Source of the DNA: Malurus cyaneus samueli
Lineage: Eukaryota; Chordata; Aves; Passeriformes; Maluridae
Assembly (NCBI GenBank): GCA_009741485.1
Contig: CM019230.1
Coordinates: forward strand, 4,428,189 to 4,492,188
Direction of reading: 5' to 3'
DNA length: 64,000 bases
Under the pieces are notes generated by a model. The model saw nothing but the letters and a program-made list of their open reading frames with translations. It was not told the origin of the DNA and ran no database searches. The first letter of the stretch is position 1. Every line of letters begins with the position of its first letter. The position numbers were made by a program, and so were the translations under genes. Below are positions 33,186 through 44,740 of this stretch, one piece after another.

Positions 33186-34792
33186 GTTTTATGATACCAG
33201 AAGTGCCTCAAGCAGAATTTACAAATATTTCAAATCTAAAAGGTAACCCATATAACCTTCAAGCCTGGCAACTCTTCCAGCCACCCTGTAAAAGCAGCTC
33301 TGATCTTATTTCATGGCCACCTCCCTTCTCAGCATGCAAACCCTGTCACATGGAGTTTACTCCTCATTTTCAAGCCAGATCCTTTCCAGTTCCAGACCAT
33401 CCCAATTCCCCTGTGCAGCAGGTGGAATGTGGGGCTGATGGTGAGGCAAACATTTAGAAATGGTCTTAAATCTCCCAGATATCAAACACCATTCTGCAGC
33501 ACCCTCATACCAAAGGACCTCCAGAAAAAAAAAAAAAAATCTCTTCCTTCAGACTGCTGTGGGGATAGTGAAGATGTGGAAATGAAATATTTTCCATCAG
33601 GTTATAAAGGGTGATTTCCCATCACCATCTCAGCTCCTGCACAGAAATCCAGCAGTGATGCTTGAGGTGCTGTTTTTGACCCTGTTTTTGATCCAAAACA
33701 GCTCAGAGCTCTGTCCCTGTCGCATAGCTGGACCTGAGCTTGCACAGAGCAGAGAGAGCCTTTTCCTGCCTGTTGATAGCCAACACCAGTGCTTTGACTT
33801 TTAGGGGTTATTTTAAAATTTATTTTAAATTTTTAATTGCTCTTCACCTGAGCTGGGCTGAGCTGCAGAAGCACAGCCCTGAGATCCCAGGGAGCAGTGA
33901 CCTCTCTGCCCCTTTGTCAAGGGTGGTGGATCTCCAAGGCTGCAATTACAGCTCAGTGTGACTGATCCTCATTGTGACAGACCCCGAGACACAGGAACCT
34001 GTCAGACTCATCACCTGTCACCCCAAAAAAACCCCAGAGTGACCAGAGCTCCCCTCACCCAGCAGATTGATTCATTATAAAATAGCTGCACCCAGTCTGA
34101 TGGCTGCAATTAACTCAGGGAACTGTCAGAGCTTCCAGAAACAGAGCTCAGGTTAGAGAGGAGAGGAAATGACAGACAACAACAAAACCCCAGAGGTTTC
34201 AAATGGGAAAAAAAAAATGTTCGAGCCTTATTCCCAATAAAAGCATTTCTGTCTGGAAAGCACTGTGGCTGTTTATATTAAACGCTGTGTTAAGGTCTGT
34301 GTAAAGCACCTGCTCCAGGCCATAGCAGCTCGAATCCCAAATTGGGCAAAGGCAGTGTTGTCACCCTCATTTTACAGATGCAAACCACAATTACAAATAG
34401 AAGAGGTGACTTGTAAAAAAACAAGTACAGCAAACACTGTGAGCTGATTTTGAGCTCAGTGTATGGGAGTGCTTGAACTGAAAGAATTCCCACTCCAAGC
34501 AGTGAATTTCCCACATGCATGCACCTGAATTTGCTGTGGCTTTCACTGGATTCACAGTTTTGGATTCCTTCTGTTTCTACCAAATCACGTAGGCTTCCTG
34601 CTTGTACGAAAATCTACCAAGGCTCTTGGAGCCCTTTCTCTGTTTCCATTTCCTTGAGGGAGCCTGACTGCAGGCATAAAACACAAAGGCAGCTCTGCTG
34701 GGGCTTTCAAAGTGCCTTTCATGTGAGCTCTTTGTGCTGCAGGGGCAGGGGGGATCCTGCTGGCACGGGAGGGTGGGCAGAGCCTGGATCTG
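32633..34792. other. Intergenic DNA
   Basis: Holds an A-run of about 28 at 33154-33182 and a shorter one at 33525-33539. Nothing else is recognisable. Confidence 0.7.
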
Positions 34793-35335
34793 GGGGTGTT
34801 TTTTGTGGGGTATTTTAGTTTTCCAGGCAGGTGACTCCTTGCCCTCAAGGCTGTCTCAAACTCTGCTTGCTCCTTTTCTGGGAGGTGTTTTTGAGGGGTA
34901 TTTTAATTTTCCAGGCAGGAATCTCCTTGTCCTCAAGGCTGTCTCAAAGCCCTGTTTCTCCTTCTCTGAGAGGTGTTTTTTGTGGGTTATTTCAGTTTTC
35001 CAAGCAGGAGAACCTTGCTCTCAAGGCTCTGTGCTTGCTCCTTCTCTGTGAGGTGTTTTTTGTCGGGTATTTAATTTTTCCAGGTAGCAAACTCCTTGTC
35101 CTCAAGGCTCCCTGCTTACTCCTTCTCTGGAAGGATTTTTTTGTGGAGTATTTCACTTTTCCAGGCAGGAAACTCCTTGCCCTCAAGGCTCTCTGCTTGC
35201 TCCTTCTATGGGAGGATTTTTTTGTGGAGCATTTCACTTTTCCAGGCAGGAGTCTCTTTGCCCTCAAGGCTGTCTCAAGCCCCTATTTCCTCCTTTTCTG
35301 GGAGGTGTTTTTTGTGGGGTATTTCACTTTTTCTG
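34793..35335. repeat. 80-91-bp minisatellite, about 6.5 copies
   Basis: The unit is GGTGTTTTTTGTGGGGTATT, then TTAGTTTTCCAGGCAGG, AACTCCTTGCCCTCAAGGCT, and either a GTCTCAAA..CCC spacer (long form) or CTCTGC (short form), then TTGCTCCTTCTCTGGGAG. Units start near 34793, 34884, 34970, 35050, 35130, 35211 and 35301. Two plus-strand frames stay open for 181 and 200 codons because of this. Confidence 0.95.
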
Positions 35336-38042
35336 ACCGTCAGAGTCCATACTTTGGCTTATTTCCCCTACCCTGAAAGCACACCCTGGAATCATCTCTC
35401 TCTGCAGTGCCTGCTCACACCATGGAGGCAGGAGCTAAGTAATATAGGATGGAAATTAGATGAGTTCTATGGGTTTTTTTTTCCTGATCACAAAGAAGCA
35501 GCAGCTCTGTTTGGCCCCACTGATGCTGGGTTTGGTGTTTGGAGAGCTTTGGAGCTCCACAGCAAGGCACCCCAGGCCTGCTGGAGCAAAAACTTTACAG
35601 AGCAGCTAAATAAAATCACAACAACATCTGGAATTCTGCCTCCAGCACAACCTGAAAGGAAACCTCCTAAACCAATGCTTCAGAGGGCAGCAGAATAAAT
35701 AAACCCCTCAGCAATAAGTCTAGCCAACCATACGATGCTTTACACGAAGAAAAACATCTTTCCTGAGCCCAATAGGAAATCATTTTGTGCCCTGGAGCGT
35801 GAGATTTGTTTACCCTTAACTTAACGCGCATAATGCCGGTTTTGTCTTTTTTGCAACGAAATTATCCATTCTCCTTGTAAATCTGCCTCTTCAGATTCCC
35901 CCGAAGAAGCTTATGGAGAAATAAACCACTGGAATGAAACTGAGAGGGAAATTACTGTTATTCCTCCTAAACTACCTCAGCATCTACAGAGGTTGGACAA
36001 AAGTTCACGCACACAACCAGCCCAGCGCTCTCCTGAGCAGCATTAAAGTGCTGCCTCGATAACAAGATATATTTCATATTTAATTCCCCTTGAAATGCAG
36101 CATGAAAAGTGCAAATAAGGAAGAAAACTGAAGGCACCGGTCTGCATTTCACATTGAACTATGTTTTTTTTTCTTCTCGTGTTCAAGACAGCTTTGGAGG
36201 CTGAGGTCAGAAATTCCACAGACACTCCAATCCTAGGTGCAGGGGGGACACCCCACTGGGGACCATCATCTCTTGGGGTGGGCCAGGTTCCACTGCACAT
36301 TTTAAATATTTCCATAGAGGGGATATCGCTCCTACAGCACAGTCGAGGGCTTCCACAACCAGATTTCTTTCCGAAATGTGGATTTGTACCCCAAAATCAA
36401 ATTGTTTGAAATCCAAACCTGTGTTGCTCTTTTCCTCTTCTAGAAGCAGCCTCTTGCAGAGGGTAAAGACCTTCCTTTGGGAGGTTCTCAGTACTGAGGA
36501 CTGAAAACATTCTGCAGATAATCCACAGCTGATACACCCTGCTATCGACCAGAACAATGTTTGCTGAAGGCCATAACAAATATCTCCCATATTCACATGC
36601 AAACAGCAGTGCAGAGAGTAAACAGCACAGTCAGAGCAGCACAGATTGTTTTTTTCCTCTCTTTTACCTGTGATGGGCTCAGGCTGGGTGTCTGAGATAC
36701 ATCCTTCTTCAACCAATAATAGTGTAACCCTAAAATCTAGAAAAACAAAACGAAGTCTAAAAATCTAAATTAAAAAAAAAGAAGTTACCAAAGCAACATG
36801 ACTAAACAACCTTAACTATCTATAAAGAAAAGAAAAATGCCTTGACTTTCTAACATTAAAATGTTGTTAGAGTTTTTGTTTTTCCTGCAGTTTTGGTGAC
36901 ACCATGACCACTTGGATCCCTTAAAGCAGTCCCCATCAGCCACCCTGCTGAATCTCATTCCTCTCCAGCTCTCAAGGAAAGGAATTTCAGAGAAAAACAG
37001 CCAGTATCAAAAATTCATTATTGCTAGAGGATGAATTCTATAATAAAGTCTTAGGGTGGGATACAAAGCCTGCCTGAGGAGTGAATGTCTCCCCTGTAGA
37101 GCCCAAGCACCAGGAAAGCCAGGTAAAGGATAGGAGAAGAACACCTTATCCTTGGTTCAACACGAGGAAAATTAATGGCTTATCATGCTCTCCATGCCAG
37201 ATTTGACAAGAAAACCCAGCCCACCAAAACCATGCAGAAAGCCCCTCTGACACACGAATTTCCTCAGAAGTGTTTGTGTGTTTATCCCACTGCAAATCAC
37301 AGCTGAGCCGTCACAGCCAACCCAAATCACAGCTCAGACACCTCAGAGGAGCAAATAAAGATGAGTTTCAGAGAATCAGTCATCTAATTAATTCAAGGTT
37401 GTTGTATTATGTAAATAGGTAAGATATCAGAGAGGGAAAAAAGCCTTGAACTTGTTAACATTCACTCCTGCAAATATTGACATGGAATCCAGCAGGATTA
37501 TTCCCCTGAGGGATGGTAAGTGCACACCTAAGTCTCTGTGGAATTTGGGCTTACATTTGTTGAATAAGCAGCTTTCTGAGAATTATTCATTTTGTTATAT
37601 ATTGCACCATCTCTAGGAACACTGGCACTGTAATAGGAATATTACTGAAATACTGATTTTATCAAATATTCAACTGGTCTCCTGATACAGGTGAGGGATG
37701 AGACAGATCCTCCTAAAATGGACTCAGGAAAAAGGCCAAACAGTCACATTCCAGCAAACATCACTCGTTCCCTCGCAGTAATCGAGTTTGTTAAAAACAA
37801 AAGCTGGTAAATATTTTATATTTGCAAACATCCCTTCCCACAAATGCCCCGAAGCATTTTGCAAGCTCCATGCAGGCAACATCTCCAGTTCAGTCCCTTC
37901 TCCTGTGCCCCAAAACTCTGAGCTGAGCACCCATCTGCCTCCCACACAGCAGCAACCCCTTCTGAGGCAAAACATAAACCTGTTAAATTGCATCTAAACG
38001 CTGCTGCTGACACCCAGGCTAGTTCAAACATCACAGTCACAT
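35336..38042. other. Intergenic DNA
   Basis: 35700-35900 is AT-rich yet keeps CpGs (for example TTAACGCGCATAATGCCGG) and may be a conserved element. 36207-36716 carries a 169-codon minus-strand ORF of no known family. No splice-framed coding exon is evident. Confidence 0.65.
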
Positions 38043-38235
38043 CAAAAAAAAAAAAAAACAAAACAAACCCAAAAACCAAAAAACAAACAAACAAACAACA
38101 AAAAGGAAAAAAATAAAACCAAAAAACTAACAATTAACTAAAATTTATTAATTAAAATTAATTAAAAATAAATAAATTCATTAAATTAAATAAACAATTA
38201 TTTATTTATTTATTTATTTAATTGAATTAAATGAA
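38043..38235. repeat. A-rich and (TTTA)n low-complexity tract
   Basis: An A-run with CAAA interruptions (38043-38120) is followed by TTAATTAAAATTAATT words and a TTTATTTATTTATTTA run near 38197-38220. Confidence 0.95.
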
Positions 38236-38399
38236 TAAAAACTAACAAAAATTCTCCTGCTGAAATGAAGGGGAAACAGGAGAGTGGCTGTGCTGGTTCT
38301 GAATGGGGGTGCACATATGGGATGCATCTATGGATATTTAAAGGGATGGATTAGGAGACATCCAGGAAAGAGGGTCTGGTGAAGAGGCAGAGACACATT

Positions 38400-38735
38400 C
38401 AATCTTCACATTTTCTAGACTGGGGCGCTTTCCACCATCCCAGGTTTCTCCAGGCCTTGGGCACTTCCAGGGATGGAGCAGCCACAGCTTCTCTGGACCT
38501 CCCAACCTCACGGGAAGGATTTCTGTCCAACATCCCATCCAATCCTGCCCTCTGACAATTTAAAACCATTCCCCCCATCCTGTCATTCCATCCCTTGTCC
38601 AAAGTCCTTTTCCAGCCCTCTTGCAGCACTTTTAGACCCTGGAAAGGGCTCTGAGCTCTCCCTTCTCTTCTCCAGGTGAGCACCACAGCCCATCCTTCCT
38701 CCAGAGCTGCCCCAGCTCTCTGAGCATCTTCTTTT
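38400..38735 (-). mobile_element. CR1 LINE 3'-region fragment
   Basis: The plus strand shows successive reverse-complement CR1 landmarks in the right order: GGCACTTCCAGGGATGGAGC, CCACAGCTTCTCTGG, TTTAAAACCATTCC, CATCCTGTCATTCCATCCC, CTGGAAAGGGCTCTGAGCTC, TCTTCTCCAGG, and GCTCTCTGAGCATCTT. The element is therefore on the minus strand and lacks its 3' terminal octamers. It is moderately diverged. Confidence 0.85.
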
Positions 38736-38748
38736 TGCAGACAAAGCA

Positions 38749-38762
38749 CCACTAGAGGACAG
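38749..38762 (+). promoter_or_regulatory. CTCF-like motif at a CR1 edge
   Basis: CCACTAGAGGACAG matches CCASYAGRKGGCRS at 13 of 14 positions, just outside the CR1 fragment. Prediction from motif only. Confidence 0.3.
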
Positions 38763-40277
38763 TGGAAGCTAAAAAATGCCAGGCAGAGCCCATGGTGCTG
38801 GGAAATAACAGGAGATGTGGAGAGGTTTGCTCCAGGAGATTCTGTCTGTAAAGAGCTGCTCTGGCAGCGATCCCGGGCACAGAGGAACATCCAACCGGAG
38901 AAATTCCCGTGGGGATGGGGGGAAAGAGATTTCAGAGAGTGTTAAACGGGCTGGGATGGATGGAAATTCGGGGATGGGGAGCTGCCCCCCAGGCCAGCCC
39001 ATCCACAGTCAGAGTTCAGAGCCTGACAGCCTCGCCACACCGGAATGTGATGGTTGTGACTCAAGAAAAAACATTAATCAGCCCTCAAAAGAGGTGCCAG
39101 CTGTTTCTCTGATTCTATTTACATCTCATTTGTAGTGTTTATCTAATAATCTTAGGTGCATTCCCAAACAGGCTGAGAATACCCCAGCGTTTCAGTGACT
39201 GGTGAGTGAAAGCAGGTTTAATTTTATGCTACCAATTCTGGCATTTCTTGGGATACAGATTGATAAAAAACCAAAAACAAACCAAAGAAAAAAAGGAAAA
39301 TAGAAATAAACATTTATGGGATTATTTCAAGTGCCTCCCCAAATGAAGGAATCCCTCTCTCTCTGTGCTGAGGCCTCAGTTCACTCCTGGAACAAGAGTT
39401 ACCTGTGAAATGCCCAACAGCAGCACCTTCATGACTAAGAGAGTGAGAAAAAATAAGAATGGAAGGAAAAAGAATGCAATCTAAGTTGATTATAACTCCA
39501 GTATACTATTATTAATAAAAATTTTCAAGGCTATCTCTATTCCCACGTTCCTGTAACAGTTTTCAGTTTCAGTAGGTCTAGCCATGACTGTGAGATTCAA
39601 GTGTTGACCAGGAAGCCTGGCTGTGTCTCACACCTTAATCCTCCAATTTCTGTGACCTTTCCAGCACGCCCAGAAATGGGCATTATCCACTGCAGAAAAC
39701 TCAATAACGATCCTCCCTCGTCCCCACTTTTATTTTTTTTTTTTTCTCCTCGCAAAATTATTCCTCAGCAAATGCAGATGGTGCAAATCCAGATGGTGCA
39801 AAGGAGAGAGGAGCTGTCTGGCTCTGTGTGGGTGTCAGAGGACATGTCCTGCGTGCCTGTGGAGCTGCCAGTGAGGCAGATGTTTGTCATTATTGCCCAC
39901 TCTCCAAACACCAGCATTTCTTCCTCGCTGAGCACAGGCACAAGCAGCAATCAGGCAGCACCTTCTCCTCCTCTGAAGCCACTCAGGCATGTAATAAGTT
40001 GAATTTCATCTTGCTGATGAATCTTATTTTAGTTGCTGGGCATGACAGGGCGTTTCTTTGTTTCACAGTGAATGGAGACATCTGGCACCTGGCTTTGGCA
40101 GGGTGACTGAAAATCAGCTGTGGCTGACCAGTGTCTCTCCTGTTTCACCTCAATTTGCTGATGCTGGAGCCAGCCAGGCTTGCAGGCTCGGGCAGCAAAG
40201 CAGCACTCAGGCTGTTCTGTTTTGCCTCAGACAGCTTTATCTACTGTGGAGTAAAATGTTTCAGGGGCTCCTTATGA
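38763..40277. other. Intergenic DNA
   Basis: T-run at 39730-39744. Short ORFs up to 133 codons (39601-40002, plus) show no known domain. Nothing else is supported. Confidence 0.7.
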
Positions 40278-40705
40278 TGGCTCAGGATTTCATCTTCTCT
40301 ATTTCCATGTCTCTGTACCCCTGTGATTCTTCAGTGTTTAACTCCAGACTCCACAGACAGTGCTGAGCTCCTGCTCTCCCATTTTCACACAAAACAATTC
40401 CTCTGCAGCCCCAAACTCAAGGACACCTCCCTGTGCCAGGCCCCCAGAGATGGAAACAACAGAGAATTGGGGGAGCCAAGTTGGAGTTTTTGACTGCATT
40501 GGCTGCAGCTGCAATTGGAGGATTCAGCAAATCCCGATGTGCAAATGGACAAAAGTGAGAAAGGGTGAAAAAGCCGTGAGCCATTGTCCATTGTGGGTGT
40601 GGGACTGCCCTGGATGGCCCTGAAGGCCCTGCCATGAACAGAACTGCTTTGGATTCTCTGAATTTTGTCCAGCCTCTGTTCTAGATTAGCTGGATTTCAG
40701 CATCA
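40278..40705 (+). mobile_element. Solo LTR, copy C
   Basis: 428 bp, TGGCTCAGG...CAGCATCA, with TG..CA ends. It is the inverted partner of the 28.6-kb copy and a more distant relative of the 52.9- and 57.3-kb copies. Shared blocks include CAAAACAATTCCTCT, GAAACAACAGAGAATTGGGG and GGATTCTCT...GTCCAGCC near the 3' end. No clear target-site duplication can be read. Confidence 0.7.
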
Positions 40706-43359
40706 CTTGTGCCACTGGAACAGTGCCAGCTCTGTCCCACCCAACCTGTGAGCAAGGGGAAGATGCTCCAACCACAGCCTCCAGCATCCCTGAGAGCCAA
40801 ACCAGCACCCAGCCCTTCCCTGACCCCCTGTCCCATCCCTGCACTCACACAGAGAGGCTCCAGAGTGCTCTGACCCAGCTCTGACACCATTTGTATTTGT
40901 TTCATGAGTTTCTGCACCAGGCAAAGGGCTGAGAATCCTCCCCATCATCGGGGTTTAATGCTGAGACACCGCTGCTGTGCCAACCCCTCTGTAAGAGCTC
41001 TCTCCCTCCCTGATGAGCTGCTGCACTCCTGTTTTTGGCTGGGTTTCCCTTGGCAAGCCTGGCACAGCAATATCAGCTGGCACTGGCAGCTCTGCCCTGG
41101 CACTGCACTGTTTTGGGGTTGTTTGCTGTTAACTAATCCATTTACTGCTGTACTGCAACACGGATCGCTTCTTTCACCCTCCAGCTCCAAGTGTTTATGA
41201 GACAAATGCTCTCAGGAATCTTCCCTGAGACAAACCCTCACCCCTCAGGCTCCTCCGGGAGTCCTCAGCACCCAAAAAACAACGGCAGCTCAAGCACAGC
41301 AATGCACACAACTATTAATGAGAATATTATGCTTTTTAGAGAAAACTTGCACTAACAGCAGTGCTCCCACATCCCTGAAGTAACAGCAGCTCGTTACAGA
41401 GAGATTTTTCAGATTAAATCTGGGCTTTGCTGGCTTTTCTCTCTCTTACTTCCCTAATGTGATTGTTCTCCGTGACCCTAATATATGACAGTCATTTTAA
41501 TGCTGGTAACTACCCTTTCCATTGCAGCAGGCAATAAATGCCAAAGATATTTAAAGATATCACCAGTCAGCCCTGATTCTGGAGCCATGAAGCAGTTCAT
41601 GGTCCTTAAAATCCAGCTCCAGCAGTTTCCTGTGGGTGCAGTCTTCATCAGGAGGATTTGGGGGGGACCCTTGGCATTTCTGCTCCTGAAAATACAATTT
41701 ATTGATCCCAGAACAACCCTGAAGGGTCTGTCAGCTCAGCTGCAGGCTGAGGGGGACAAATACCAATCAGAAATGCTGGAGAAGCATTAGAACTTTGTCT
41801 CCACTAGCTGTCACACGGATTGTGTTCACAAATTCACTGTGAGGAACGTTCTGCAGCAAGAGGCTGATGATTGTAAAGCCATGGTGATGCTGAGGATAGC
41901 ACAGCCCAAAGCAGAGCACTCCCTGATCCTGGAGAAGCGTTCCTGAATGGAAAGGACACCATGGAAAGGAGAATTTGGTGTTTTGAATTTTGGAGCCCCA
42001 TCCCCCTGCCCTTCCAGGAGGAGCTGATCCTCAGCACCCTGAGAATCACCATCGAGGTGGGAGCCCAATGCTGGAGCTCTGAGCACCGAATCTCCAGACT
42101 TCCTGCATAATCATGAAATTAAAATCGCTCCCTGACAGTGCCTGGCTGTGCTGCATTCCAGCCCAAGCCCAGTAGTGCGAGCAGGGCTGACTTTTGTGCC
42201 ACCTTGAATTTCAAATCCTCACCCACGGGAGAACGGACCAGCAGAAAAACACAAAAAAACCCCAGAAATGCAGTTCAGAATTTGCCCAAACCTTGCATTT
42301 TGGCTCAGTTTTAAAGCCACTCCCTGTGACACTGGCAAATAAAGAGCTGCACAGGAAAAAAGAGCTTTCATCTTTGTGCTGGGCTCTTGATTTGTAGGAG
42401 TTTTGGGTAAATCTGTTTGGATGGGTAAGAAAAGCCAACAGCCAACCATCTGGGCTTGTGCTGCCTCTCGCCTTTTGTTGACATCAGCAGTCCTTGAAAT
42501 GTTCCCAACAAAGCATAATTTCTTTTATTTCCCACACCTGGATAATTAAAACAGGTATGCACTGAACACTGGGGCCCATTTTTAAAAGACATCATTTTCT
42601 CAAGCCATAAATGTAATTTGCTATCAAATTAAGTATTTCCACACCCCATTTCTCCAGCACTTCAGCATTTTAATTTGAAATACAGTTGATAAAAATTACT
42701 GTTTCCAGCAGCAGCCAGGTTTGGATTCAATTCTGAACTAAGTACTTGGCTGGGTGTGCAGCAGAGACAGTGAGAAACGGAAGAAAAAGCAATAAGAAGG
42801 GGAAAGGTGCCTCATAAAATGGAGAGAGGAGGGCAGGAAGATACGATTTGTTTTACAAGAGAGCTACCACCATAAGCCTTTCTCTGTAGAAATATCTGCT
42901 GTATGAAACTTGATTTTCAGCGCAGCATTTTGAAAGGAAGCCTGGTCAATTCAGAAGAAATAAGACATGATCCCTACAGCAAAACCATCACCTTAAAAAA
43001 ATGTCCTGACTTAGAATTCTGCACAGCTTGGTCACCTTGGCTGCGCTCACAGATCATGGCTGAGACCCAAACTGACAATAAATCACACGAGAAATCATTT
43101 CCTCTCCAAATTCCAAACAATGTGCACATCTTGTGTGTCTTAATCAGACAGATTGTCCTGGAGACAGAAGTTAATAATTTAGGCAAAGAGGGGCTACAAA
43201 GGCTGGGTTTGGAGAGCTGATTTTCCCTTTGGGAGTGCAGAAGCATCACCTTGATGTTAGAGCGGCTTCTCTCCAACGACCAAACCACAGAGCGCAGCTG
43301 AAATTCAGAAATTGTCTGCTTTANTGGATTGTAACCCATCCAGATCTGTAGCTTAATGC

Positions 43360-43386
43360 ATTTATTTATTTATTTATTTATTTTAT
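43360..43386. repeat. (TTTA)n microsatellite
   Basis: Five to six TTTA units. Confidence 0.95.
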
Positions 43387-44687
43387 ATTTCCAAAGCCCT
43401 AACTTCATTAGATTTATTTATGGCTGTGGTGGAATGGTTCCAAGGCAGTCCATAATTCACGGATCACTCGTGTAATAGGAGCCATTATCTGTCACATCAG
43501 CGCAGATGAAGCTGGCTTTGACCTGTGAATTACTGTCACAATAAACTCCACTCCTGCAGACAACACTGCCATTCTTGAGGGTGCAGTCTGTGTTGATTTG
43601 AAGTATTTTAGTGAGGGAAATGAGAAATTAAGAAGAGTCTTGGCTGCTACCGATCTTTGGCCTTGCTTGGAGAGTTGTACTTCTAATAAACCCATTTGAA
43701 TATGCAAAAAGTAATGAGTTGCTGGGGGATAACAGCAAAAAATTCCTTGCTTGGCAGATGATTTACTGCCAAATATATGTTCGTGACAGAGGAGCACAAA
43801 TGTGAGTTATATTTTTGACACTGGTAAAGAAAGGCAGAAAACAAAATAAAAGGACAAAGAAAACGTAAAGAATAATTGAAGATAATGATGGTAATTTGTT
43901 TCCCCGTTCTGAGATAATTGATCCACACTGAAGAGGTAATTACAGAACGCTAAAGAGATTAAACATAAGGTCTGAGGCGCAGAGTGGAGACAAGAGAGAG
44001 CTGAGACACTGTAATTATGACATTTGGGGAGTCATAATATTTTGATGTTGGCCTTTCAAAATTCAGGGACAGCGGCAGCACGGCGAGCATCATTTCAGCT
44101 GTCACATGCCTGCTCTTCCTCTCCCTCTCCCAATTTCTGTGACAGAGCTCCTGCTGCCAGAAGCAGCCAGTTAAACCCTGTGACAGTCCATGAGGTTTGG
44201 GGACAGCAGGGGTGTGTTCATTTGATACTAACCACACTTCAGAAAAGACACTGAATTTTCTGAAGGCCTTTCTGAACCCTCAAGCCTTTCCCTGTTTGTT
44301 TCCAGATATTTTTTCCCCCAGCTGATCCTGTTTTTGGCCCCTGTGATGCGGTTTTGAGCTATTTCTGTCCCACCTGTAGGGTAGGGTGGAGTGTGACACG
44401 CAGGGCTGGACTGTGCCAGCAACCAGCAGATTTCAGCCTTCATTATCCTCTTTTTTTACCAGCTTTGGAAGAGCTCCTGGAACAGGGAAGGTCCCCATCC
44501 TGCCTGGAAGGGCTCTGGATATTCCTTGTTAGAGCACTGCAGACATGGGCAATGACAGCAGCTTGAACTCTTTAAAATAAAAAAAAAAAACCAAACCTTT
44601 CCCTGCTGTCAGCCAAGCAGCTGCTTAGCAAGGGTAGAAGGAATGACTCAAATATAGAAATTCAAATTACAGGGAGGAAGAAAGACT

Positions 44688-44740
44688 CCAATAAATAAAT
44701 AAATACATACATACATACATACATACATTCATACATACTG
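44688..44740. repeat. (AAAT)n-(ACAT)n microsatellite
   Basis: Four AATA units switch to about nine CATA units with one CATT interruption. Confidence 0.95.

Noticed and set aside
34831..35698. Plus-strand ORFs of 181 and 200 codons
   Set aside because: Follow the 80-91-bp tandem units; no family resemblance.
41480..42090. Possible exon cluster around 41.5-42.1 kb
   Set aside because: Short ORFs on both strands without paired splice signals or family similarity.
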